This document shows positions 37,061-55,300 of a DNA stretch of 64,000 bases, one piece after another. The DNA comes from Chromobotia macracanthus (taxonomy: Eukaryota; Chordata; Actinopteri; Cypriniformes; Botiidae), in NCBI GenBank assembly GCA_036877525.1, contig JAZGTH010000071.1:5324001-5388000 (forward strand). Reading direction: 5' to 3'. The first letter of the stretch is position 1; each line of letters begins with the position of its first letter. Position numbers and translations under genes: made by a program. The notes beneath the pieces are model-generated. The model searched no databases. It saw only the letters and a program-made list of their open reading frames with translations, and was not told the DNA's origin.

Positions 37061-37882
37061 AAGTTAAATACCACATAGTAGATGGGAACCACGGTATGAT
37101 AATGTACTAACAAGCAGTTGACCGAGTGAGGTTTATAACCTTCTCTGCATCAACAGAAAAAGGTGCAAAATTTGTGTGCAAAAGCGATGCATATTATGCA
37201 TGTAAATATACACATTAAGAAAATCAGAAAAAAAAACATTCCTAAAAATGTAGGAAACCTTTAAACCATTTTAACACACGCTGTCGACCATGACCTCACA
37301 AAACATTAAGCGTTAGCATTTACAGCATGTTGGTTTATTCACATTTATTTAAATAAGATGAATGAAGGGTGCAATTAAAGATGTCAGTATTTAACATAAT
37401 CGGGATGTCCGTAGTGCAATGTGCTATATACAGCTGTAACTCGCTTGTGCTTTAATTAGCAACTAGACATATACAAAAAGCTCATATTTACAAGACATTT
37501 GGTTTACCTACAGAAAACATTACCTCAAGGCACAATTTAGTTCACATTTTTAGGACTGCTTCATTCACTTAAAACAGCAAAAAGGAACAAATGCTAAGTG
37601 TGGCATTTTCTATTATTCTGTTATTTTTGTGTACAGTAACATATTTGACAATAAAACTGTTTTTTTTTCAGTAGACATGCAATTCCAAATTGAGAAATGA
37701 CCAGAACTGAGAATCAGTCATTTGATTTCTTTTTTACAGTACATTAATGCGAGTACATTACGGCAAGTTACAAAGAAATACAAACACATACTGACATACT
37801 CATATTCACTCATAACTGATGTTCAGAATGACTTCTGGTGGATCGGCTATTTCTGGTGACTTTTTCAGTGGTATGGTGGTGA
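37061..37882 (-). other. Convergent intergenic region, probable wdr47 3' UTR
   Basis: No coding exon. Two TTTATT words (AATAAA on the minus strand) near 37333 and 37343 are candidate wdr47 polyadenylation signals, which would give a 3' UTR of about 540 bp. The gna15 copy 2 and wdr47 transcripts converge here. Confidence 0.4.
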
Positions 37883-44652
<6,770 letters not shown>

Positions 44653-45224
44653 GCTGTAGGATTCCTGTAGGCAAGCAGAGGGAAGGTTGTGAGGAGGACA
44701 ACAAAAGTGTGTGTGTGTGTGTGTGTGTATTTGTGTGTCTCTGCTACAAATATCACACAATGAGGTTTCAGTGCACTATGGCATGCTGGTGATGAAGTCA
44801 AGCTGTGCATCGTATTGGGATTTAAATGTGTATCTACCTCTTGTTAAATATAGCTGTGGGCAATAACGCATATGCATCAGATTTTGTGAACCACCATCAT
44901 TTCGCAACTCCGAAAATAAAACCGTTTAAAGTGCTGGTTTATAATGCATGCATGTAGTTGCATCCGAGTGCAACTTGTGCCATGACTGTCGGCAAACCTT
45001 ACATGCATAATGCAACAAAAACAACGCTGACTTCTCCATTTAATGTCCTATTTAATTGCATGCAAACCGAAATCTGCCATTTTCGCTGATATTCCCGTAT
45101 ATAAACAGAACACGCCCTACCAAGCCCCCAATGCAACTAACTCGGATCCGCGCACCATTTCCAAAACCTTACCTACAATCAATCAATCTTTGGGCAAAGC
45201 AGCGGCTTGTTTATTCGCTCTTGT

Positions 45225-45425
45225 TTGTCCTTTGTAACGCGGATCAACGCGTTACAATCGCCCGGGCGTGCGTGCGTTGCGTTGATCCCGACGATGGCAT
45301 GGATGTCCCCACCCACTTCCAGCCCGCAGCGGCGGCAGCGGCACCGGTTACCGAGAGGAGAGACGCGCCGCCGGGGTCACACCCACCATCGCGTTGTGCC
45401 GATATTAATGTGTGCACACCGCAGA
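45225..45425 (-). promoter_or_regulatory. CpG-rich block, probable wdr47 promoter and first exon
   Basis: A short CpG-dense stretch (cgcccgggcgtgcgtgcg, gcggcggcagcggcaccgg) 570-770 bp upstream of the wdr47 start codon. Because the ATG exon begins at an acceptor (GCCTACAG, near 44666), a noncoding first exon should lie in or next to this block. Confidence 0.5.
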
Positions 45426-47087
45426 GTAACTTTTAATGGAGTGAAATCAGTTTCGGTCGTTTAATCGTAGCATGTAAATATACATGCATGTTTACGATGC
45501 ATGCATGTGTAGTGTACAATGTGCAGTATGCATGGCTGCGTTTGAAATAGCACACTACTGTTTCTATAACTGCAGCATGTATTCTTTGTACAGTATGCAC
45601 ATTTGCTGTATGCATGCAATATCTGAATGATCACAAGTTTCACTAACGTTTATTTGGGGCAAATCTTAGGACAAAATATTATTCATTATGCTGTGGTTTA
45701 GGTTCAAGCATTTCAATGCACGTACTGTCACTGACATCTAATCTGCACACATAATTAAACAAGATTAATTATTCATTATTACGTTCTCATAATGTTGACA
45801 GGAAACGTTCTTGGAACTATATTTGGTTAGTTGAGAAAATAACCTGCTGCATCCCACAATACAAAACAATTTCTGATGTACTCAAAGGTAATGCGAAGCA
45901 TGGCATAACATTTCCTTTATGACTGCTTGACTGTTTTATTTCAGAGATAATAACTGCACGGAAGAATGCGTTTCATTCACGATGACAGGATGCGGAATAA
46001 TCATAGAGGAATGAAACAGATTTCACCCATAATAAATGTAGGATGAAACACGATGCATAATGCGGTGTAATGCGATGCATAACTTCGGGCAATTTAGACT
46101 GCAGTTCTGTTGCATGATCACATGATGGCGCTATTTCACCGTAAATCTAATACATTATTACAGATGGCACTATAACGTCATCATCAGACTAAAACGTGCA
46201 TGTTTTTGAGCTCAGAGATTTGCTTGCAATTCTGTGATTTTATTCTTTTATCTCTGAGCAACATACAGTTTCTGTTAACTCTAATTTGTAAGAAAACAGA
46301 TTAACTATTTATACAGATCTGGAATGACATAAGGTTAACAGGGAAGCGTGGTTATGTGGATGAATGATCTTAGTTCCTTCTGTGATTATATAAGTATTAT
46401 GTAACTAATTGAATTACTTTGTTCCTTATTTGTTACCATTACAATGTGTGAGTTGTTATCCAATTATGGTGAAGCTATCCTCATGTATTTTGGGGTTTAA
46501 ATACCAGATTTCATGGTATTAGGAACCCCTGACAGCTGAGAGAACAGCAGAGAAAAATGTCACTCTCGTTTTTAAATGGTTTTCAAATAATATTTGTAAT
46601 CACAGAATGTTTCAGTGACACAACCGAAAGTCATACAAGAAAAAACACTTTTTCGGTTCATTTTATTTAAAGGTGAATAATCCTGAGAATGAATAATGAC
46701 AAGTTTCCCAAACACTCCCCTCATCTGTCATTGGTCGAACAAACAGATAGCCCTGCCCTAAACGCACACCATTGGCTGAGCCAATGTTGCTCAGTTGGTT
46801 AGGATGCTCAATCAAACAAAGCAATGTTATTACAGTTACTTACAATTGTCTTTGCATGAAGCTTTAGAAATTAAGCATTTTAACATTGCACCAGCAGTTT
46901 AAAATTACATCTGTCAAGAAATAATGAACAAAATCTACAAAAACAATTACGTATATACAGTTTTGCAGGTACCAGGAAATGCTACATTACTATACTACAT
47001 TAAATAGATCAGGTGAATGAAAAAATGTTCAGTATATTATGGCATTAAAACGTTTACAGAGGACTGTCAATTTACATAGAATATGGT
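45426..47087. other. Intergenic region, no gene seen
   Basis: AT-rich, with repetitive 'gcatgcatg'-containing sequence at about 45470-45620 that resembles MITE interiors ('tgcgtttgaaatagcacact'). A TTTATT word at 46662-46667 may serve as the minus-strand polyadenylation signal of the adjacent Ig-domain gene. Confidence 0.45.
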
Positions 47088-50000
47088 TTATAGTCTGTGG
47101 ATTCTGTTTTGTGAAAGAGTGTCATATTTCCTCAGTGGTTTAATGGTTTCAACTTTTTTGGACGCAGGCAGGTTGCAGTTGTCCATCTGAGTCAGACTCC
47201 ATCGCCAGCAGTTTGAGTTTTTGGGTGCAGTATTTTCATAAATGTTCTCTGTAAATGAACAGCAAAATAAGATCGTAGCGTTGCATGAAATGGTTAACCA
47301 TGCAAAACACAGACCAAGCTGAGGGTCTGAAGCAAAACGGTTTTGCTGTGCATGCTTGCGTTGCACCTAACTGTTCTAGCCTAACCACAAGACACATACG
47401 CATTTCATAGTTGCGAACCAGACCTAATTCTCAGAGCTCATAACCACTTGCCCACCCACACTCATTCAGAGCTCAGCCTGTGACCCAGGAAAGACAAACG
47501 CCTGAGTCTGACCTTAAACAAAACACTGTTCCTGAGTCTGTGTGACATGTCAAAGTAATATTCAAGGTTAAATACAAGTTACGTTCTGTTTGTGATCTAC
47601 CACAGGAAATCACTTTGACCTGTGCCTTAGTATTTAAAAACAATCAACAGTAAGGGATGGGTTGATGGGGCAATGTATAGATCTTTAACTTGTAGTGAAA
47701 CCCAAATATTCACTTTAAACACATGGTGACCAGTTTATGTGCTTCTATTCGCATGTCTATTGTACATCACAAATACAACTTATGGTTTTCATACCTGTAC
47801 CTTTAGTTCTGCATGATAACATCCATGTGACAACAACTGACACAATGAGTATTGCGCATCCAACAGCCAGCACTATCCAAATCCACCAGTGATCAAAGAG
47901 AGAAACATGTGTAACAGGTGGACTGGAGGTTTTAGCTGGTAATGCTGTAAAACAGAAAAAACACAAACAGGTCCATGTAGCGGATTTGTTTTATGAGTTG
48001 AATAGAGTATAAAATGATTGCCATAAAATCAATTTGTTTTCAGATTTTGAAAGGAAATGCAAAAATGTTTTCAGCTCCTCCGCTCCAAAATTTGTAGGTA
48101 TTTTTGGCCTTCAGATCACAATAAAAATTCAAAATCAAATTTAAAGCTGAAAAGAAAAGTTTTAAATTTGGAAATTGTTTTAAACAATGAAATCACTATT
48201 AAAATTGACACAAATTATTGACACTGACCGTGTTAGCTCCTTTATACCAAAGTTAGATTTCTTTACTTTCTTTGAAATTTACAACATGCTTCTAGGAACA
48301 TTCCCAAATCATGCTTTAAGTTAATCAATACTTTAAGTTAATGTGCTCAAGTACACACTGTCATTAACTAAGCACACACTGTCACTGACCAAGTACACAC
48401 TGTCATTGACCAAGTACACACTGTCATTGACCAAGTACACACTGTCACTGACCAAGTACACACTGTCACTGACCAAGTACACACTGTCATTGACCAAGTA
48501 CACGCTGTCATTAACCAAGTACTAAGAAATTCATGTTCATTTTCAGTTCAACTTCTAACTCAAACTGTTTAACCGGTAGTAAAAGTGAAGTGAAAGTGAC
48601 GTATTTAATATGTGATTAAAAACGTCAAGTATGTCACAAAGAGAAAAGTATACACAATTTACCACAGGATCCTTACAAGAACTAAATAACTATGCAAGGG
48701 GTTTTATTATCAAAGTGTTTATCACCCCTTGTGGAGGGCATACGTGAAAGGGTTAAATCACATTCCTTATTTTCAAATGAAAGTGTTAAATGTGCAATAT
48801 TTAAGGGTTAATGATATATTAAAAGCAGAACAGTAAAATATTCACCACTGGAAGAACAAGGTATGGGTGAGTTTGTGGTACTCTGGTTCTGGATAGGATC
48901 CTGGCTCTGAGTCTGATCCAGATCCTGGATTCTGACATTGTTTGCTTCTGTAGGAGCAAAAAATGATATGAATAAATTATTAAATCTGAAATTTGAGAAA
49001 GAATTCTGAATTTCTGGGACATTTTTGCCACAAGCCTTGGTGTATTTTTGCCCATGATATCCTGATATTTCTTCTACTTACCAACCAGAACATGAAGTCC
49101 ATCACTGCATCGCTCTGTGAGAACAGGAATATCTCCTGTGACCTTGCAGAAGTACCAGCCGCTCTCAGTGGTCCTGATGGAGGTGCTGATGAGCGTTGAC
49201 CAACCGTTGTTGTTTTTTTGTATGAAGGATGATCCTTCGCCTATCTTGTCCGAGTTACATTTTAAAAGGTCCGTTTGGTTACTAAAGTACCAGCTTATTT
49301 TGTTCTTTTCGATTGGTTTATAAGTGCATGTGATTTGGACAGACTCTCCTTCACAAACTGTAACGTTTGAGGTTGGTTCCAGATGAACATGTATGTCCTC
49401 CTTTTCACGAGAACTTCTGGCAGAGGCTAATCAAAGATAAAATATTCAGATTTATAAAATATTCTATTTCCATAGTGCTTTTCACAACATTACATTGCGA
49501 AACAGCTTTGCAGATAATACAGCTTTGCATAAAATCATTAATATGTAAACAGAAAAATAGTAAAGAAATAGGCAATACGGGAGATACATTTATTGCATGT
49601 TGCAAATATGTAATGAATCACCGTTAATTATAAATAAGTGTTTGATTGCAATTTTGAGCCTGCTGGAACATCTAGGTTCATCTATAGTTGAATCTATCAT
49701 TCAACACACTTTTAATCAGTCATTATATAAGATACAATTCACGAAACACACTTTGACCTTATATAGCAAAGAGTGTTGTCACACTTTTTGGGTTAACATA
49801 ACGTGAACCCACCATAAAATTATATATTATAGGATGTTTAATGGCTTATATGGAAATGTTAAACTTTTTAAAAATTTATAACAAAAACAGTAAAATAAAA
49901 ACTGTTTTGGCCAAATGATATTATACTATTTATATGTATATATGTAAATACAGCAGTTAAAACACAACACTTCAATAGAAATATGACCTAATATCTGCCC

Positions 50001-50297
50001 TAATCTAAAATTTTATTTTAGAAAACATTTTCATTTTTTAAGTTATCTACCTTCATTAAATAGCTCTACTTTGCCTTAATGCACCCAAATGAGGTTTCCC
50101 CATGTGACAACTAACCCTTTGTCTTATTTTGTTTAAAAGTGTCAAAACCTCAAGCACAGACCCCTATTCTACCACTTTTATATGGTGTAAATAATGTTCA
50201 AACAATGTTTAACAAATTAAATTGATTGTTTTTAAGTTGCGATATCTCACTTACCTGTAACTAGCAGAAGAAAGATTCCACTGCATAGCGGATCCAT
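47088..50297 (-). CDS. Single Ig-domain type I membrane receptor, 266 aa
   Basis: Five exons: 50255-50297, 49082-49426, 48846-48947, 47795-47944 and 47088-47248, 801 nt in frame with the phase-1 borders typical of Ig-superfamily genes. The signal peptide is residues 1-17 (MDPLCSGIFLLLVT). One V-type Ig domain (about 25-129) has Cys48, Trp60 and Cys108 in ESGWYFC, plus extra Cys39, Cys71 and Cys121. A Gln/Ser/Thr-rich stalk (130-180) precedes the transmembrane helix at about 183-206 and a 60-residue tail. The tail has Tyr217 in IYENT (a YxN, GRB2-SH2-type motif) and Tyr255 in KYDTL (YxxL, but without the usual hydrophobic residue two before Tyr, so not a canonical ITIM). The overall shape resembles fish CD300/pIgR-like or NILT-type immune receptors. 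I do not recognise a named ortholog. Confidence 0.8.
48347..48524. repeat. 21-bp minisatellite, about 8 copies
   Basis: The unit 'aagtacacactgtcattgac' plus one c repeats with minor changes inside the third intron of the Ig-domain gene. Because the period is seven codons and no unit contains a stop in some frames, it gives open frames on both strands. I see no convincing splice signals around it. Confidence 0.95.
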
Positions 50298-51899
50298 GTC
50301 TAAGGAAAGAGTGTAACAAACCCCTTACAGTAAATCTTGTCTACACAATTAGAAAATAATATGTTATTTTTTGACAGTTCCAAACAAAGGAACAAAGCAG
50401 CACTTTAAATCAGAATGCAGGAAGTTTCCTCATGCGTTCAGATATCTAAACAGGTTCCTGTGGGGTCACGTGTCTCAGAAGTTCTTGTGGGTCTCTGAGA
50501 CCTTGATAGCTTCTAAAAAGCTTTTAGTCTTGTGTTGTCTTCCTGTAGAAGATCAAAGTCCACCATGCTGTTATCAGTTGAAAGTCATCTAAAGAGAACT
50601 TTTGCAAATAATTTATATTAGGAAACACTTTAAAACATACATGCTAAGGATTATATAGCTTACCGACCACATTGTGGGCTTTCCAAACATTTAAACCAAA
50701 CGTGGAAAAACGGGACAACCACTATGAAGCAAGCTGCAAGAATTTAGAAGAACTATGAAAGCAGGTCAGGGACACGAAACGAGAAACAGCTAAACACACG
50801 ACAGAGATCTGACAACTCAGGCGCACACCACAGGTACTTTCAGTTCACTTGTAGAAGCAGAGAAGATTTGATAGACACGTTGATGATCTGTCATCCCCAC
50901 GGTAGCTCAGGCAGACCGAGTGACGCAGGTTTGGATGCGGTTGCAACATTAAACCAGAGGGCAAACCTAACCACTGTTTAAAAGCCAACTCTAACATCAA
51001 ATTAAAACAGTAATGGCACTTTTTCATTATAGATGTAGTTATTTATATAAGCTAAATCTATAGTTTCGTTTCATACAGTATATATACAGTAGCAAATATT
51101 AATAATGTGGTGGGAACAAATAGTAACATTTTGTTTCGATAGTCCACTTTAGACATTCTTTGCAACTACATGTCAACTAACTCTTAGTATATTAATAGAC
51201 TGTTAGGTTAGGGTTAGTAAAATAAGTTGATATAGACTTAGACAGAGTTAGTAATTGTCATTTGAATGTCTGTTGGGAGACCATCACAATAAAGTGTGTG
51301 CAAATATGAAGCAGACAGTCTTCTAATAATAACCAAACAGTATATGCCGAATAGAGAAAATGAAAGACAAAGGCACATAGATTTCAGTATTTAATTTAAA
51401 ATACATATCACAAACATCATTTTGCATTACATAAAAGCATAAATACTAATGCCATTAAATATCAGTAACAAAACCATCCGTGGCCATCCTCCTTTCTCAA
51501 AATTCGGTTTAAAATCAGCTTAAGTTAATGGCAGACATGTTTCATTTCAAACAGCTCAGTGTAATGCACAATTTACAGAGGCGTGATGTGGAAGATGTGT
51601 CAGTGAATCCGAAAGGAAAGGACAATTTTATGCCACATTTAAATTCAAATTCCTTGAAACAGGAACAAATCAAATCTTTTATGAAAAAGGTTCCTTATAT
51701 CAATTGCTGACGCCTGTTACCGTAGCTGTCTGTTATCAAACCACAGCTTCACCAGTAAACAGTAAACATCTAATCCCATGGTTTTAAAGCATGAGATTTA
51801 TTGACCAGTCTGAAAGTGCCGTGATGTCACATGAAGTACATGACAACTGAGTAAAAAAACGAATAGCTGTTAATATCACTTAAGAACATACAGTAAATA

Positions 51900-51939
<40 letters not shown>

Positions 51940-52373
51940 CTGTGCAAATTCTCGTTTTTCATAGTCTGTTTAGTTTTTAATGTCTAAGCAAAACAACTTG
52001 AATATGACTTGAAAAAGAATGCTAAAACAGCTATTAAACGTATAAAAATTATGCTATACAGTGTAAATTAACTTTTATGATGGTATAAATCTATTTTTAG
52101 TTCTGTTTACTTTCCATTATAAAATTGTAAAAAACCAAACATTCCCTGTTTCTTTTAAAGTAAGAAAACCAGCAGTTGCAAATTTAAAACGTGAACTGAG
52201 GTCTGATATGCACAAATAACAATAACAACGTTCTCAAAAACAGCTGAAAAAAGACAAACAAAAAAAAACACCATCATATCAAACAGTAAAAAAATAAACT
52301 CATTCTGAAATAAATAAATTTTCTTCACGGTTTTGACGTGAACTGTGTGCTTTGTCTTCTATTGGCTGTTGGC
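50298..52373. other. Intergenic region between Ig gene and p3h2
   Basis: No coding exon. The left part holds the 5' flank of the Ig-domain gene. The right part is probably p3h2 3' UTR, with a TTTATT word at 51797-51802 as a candidate minus-strand polyadenylation signal about 570 bp after the stop. An AT microsatellite lies at 51898-51935. Confidence 0.45.
51898..51935. repeat. AT microsatellite
   Basis: An interrupted AT dinucleotide run near the probable 3' end of p3h2. Confidence 0.9.
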
Positions 52374-55300
52374 CTATAACTCGTCTTTTGGGTTTATATG
52401 CAGCCCGTGATCCAACATGTGCTGGTTGTCCAGAGTTTGAACAACCTCATCAGCCTGAAGTCTCTCCTGCGATCCGATTTAAACAGTCATAATTACATTT
52501 TAATAACCATATTCCAGTATTTTCTCACAATCACACAAGCTATTCATTGTTCTGTGCCGTTAAAATGTTTAATGTAAATATTTGCGTTAAACAAGAGCTT
52601 TGTGGGCATATATATTTTACCTCACCATAAGTGGGCGGCCCAAGGTTCTGAACATCAAATCAAATGTGGGCCGTCAGGTTTATGACATCGGAAGCTCAAG
52701 TATTTCCTAACAAGCCATTTTTGCAGCTAAATTCCCATAAAAACTCTCTTTAGACAGAGTGCTCAAATGACATGTTACATGTGAATCCCTGATTGAATGA
52801 AACTTTTAAATGAATAGCTATGGTTTAATATAATACATACATAATAATATTACATGATTGGTTATTTAGGATTTTACTTACTCAGTTCGTTGGTCAAAGT
52901 GGTAAGTGGGTTTGACACGTGTACAGAAATACTTCAGGTAAAAGGGCTTATAGAAGTGTGTTATGTAAAAACACTGGCATTATTTTGCCTTGTTGTAAGA
53001 ACAGGAAGTGGTTTGGCGGTTTGTCAGCACTCATTAGTGGGTATAACACTTCTGTATAGGTGGGTGTCTGTGGCTCTGGGCTTGTGCTTCATGTACAGTG
53101 AAAACTTCTGCTTTAGCATTACATTCCAGCAACACACCGGAACAAACGCTAACATTAGACGATGCATTTAATAACATTAAGTGCAAACTAAAACGGAACC
53201 CTAAATGCATACTTTTTGGTCATAATTTTTCCTAAAATCATCTAGGTTTTTTAACTCACCAGTTCCCTGTAGAGGGGATCTAAAGTGAACCAAATTGCCA
53301 CAGCACATCGCTGCCCTCTTGTGACTGCACGCACACCGTGTGGATTCTCTCCACCCGATGAAAACCCCACCAGTCGTCCACACCTGGGCTTAACAGAGGC
53401 CTGCAACAGGAAAAATCACTTTTAAAAGACCAACTCGACCAACCTAATCTGACAAAAGGTCAATGTGAAAATGTTCTTCCTTACAGTGACAGTTTTGGCA
53501 TCCATTTCTGTAAAAATAAATTCTCCACCATCAAAATCTCCATTCAGGTACAGCAGGGCACTGAAAGACCAGGAAAGTACATAATTACAACTATATATGT
53601 ATATTTACATATGTATATATTTATATTTATATATGTATATATGCTGAAGTCTTAACTACATTATAAATAGAGATTTTACCTGTAGTCTCTATAGGTGTAA
53701 GCGGGTGGCTCCTTCCAGCACTCATTTGCCTCTGGGTCCAGCAGACAGTTATCGGCATGTATTGGGTGACTGAGGTCATTTCTGTAGTCCTGCTGCCCTG
53801 TTATCATAACAAAAAATATTGTAATTAGATATGCAATGCAGCAATAATACCAAATCACAGGTAGTCACAGGCAAAACACTTCAGCCAGACAATATTTTAC
53901 TGTACATTCAACTGTACTCATCCGCATCACAGTAAACTTTAATATAGGAGAATCAGTACACATAAACTGCAGCTGTGGTTTAATCTGAGGTAGAAACTAA
54001 GAGCTGAGGTCCCGTACCAGATATGGCCGTCCTACACACAAGATGTGTGTATGAGAAATACAGAGTGGAATTAAGCATGAAGTATGACTCAGTTATCCGC
54101 CTGGCCTTCTCACTGGCATCATAAAAGAGGCGGGCACTCTTTAAAGGAACACGCCCCTCATATCCGTACTGTGAATGGTAAAACATGACCAAAACATAAA
54201 AAAAAACAATTTTTCCATTCATATGTAGTGTGATTTAGGCTCTGTTTCAAAACCTTGTGAGCCACCTACCCTAACTGCAGTTTAAGACATTATATAGGCA
54301 GTTCCAAAAGCTACAGCAGCACCTTATGCTGAATTCTACAATATCTCGATTTGTATTGGGTTCCCAATTCCAAGGCAGCATTCCATGTATTCTTTACAGA
54401 GAATTCATTCCCAGAATACACTGCGACACAAGTGGAAAAAATGATCCAAGCTGGCAGACGAGTCGAGCGAAATGCTGATTGTTATTGTTATTGCTTAAAA
54501 ATTCCCAACCAAAAGGGTCTGAACACTTCAAACATGGAGTAGTTAGCATAGCTATTATGTACTATTAATATATCAGCTATGTAGACAGTAGACAACAAGG
54601 CAGCTCACTAGGTTTTGAAACAGACTGTGATGGTACTGGATTCCATAAAGTTCCATAAATCCATAAAGTTCCAATTTCATGTCATTCCATGTAGGAGAAG
54701 GAAGATCTCACCTTCAACGTTTTCAATACTGTTGCCCCTTCAAATTTCTCATTGGGTGTGTGGGGAGATGTCTTTCCCTTGTAGCCGTCACCTGCTGCAC
54801 TGACACTCTGCCAGTTATAGACATATATATTTCAGACCAATCAACTACATTATGAACATATGTAAGCTTATAGAACATACATGAGATATGTACATAAAAA
54901 GGCAAATAAAGGTAAAATGTTGAAAGTAGCTTAACTGTTGCAGTATGGGTCAAGGGCTCAATTCTGATTGAACCCAATCGTTGATCAAGTATATAGGACA
55001 AAAGTTGTTTTGGATAAGAGAATCTGCTAAGCACCAATATATGTACACTCACATGTGCCAGCTGCCTGAGTTTTGAGCACTCATCTTCAGTGATGACATC
55101 ATCAAGGACCACCCTCTGTGTTCCGTTCAGAGCAACTGAGTTCAGCACAAGCCTCACGTTCTCATACAGCAATGGGCCTCCTACACACACACACACACAC
55201 ACAATCCTCTTTGATTTACAGCTTTTACAACAGTGAAGCTCAGCCTTTTTAATTTCAAGCCCCCCGCCACCCCCATTGTCCACAACAATATTTAAAGGCC

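Noticed and set aside
48347..48524. Regular short direct repeats that superficially resemble a CRISPR array
   Set aside because: The 21-bp units are directly abutting with no unique spacers and lie in an intron of a vertebrate gene; it is a minisatellite.
50820..50860. Interferon-response-like element near 'ctttcagttcac' upstream of the Ig receptor
   Set aside because: Only half of the spaced GAAA pattern is present; too weak to call.
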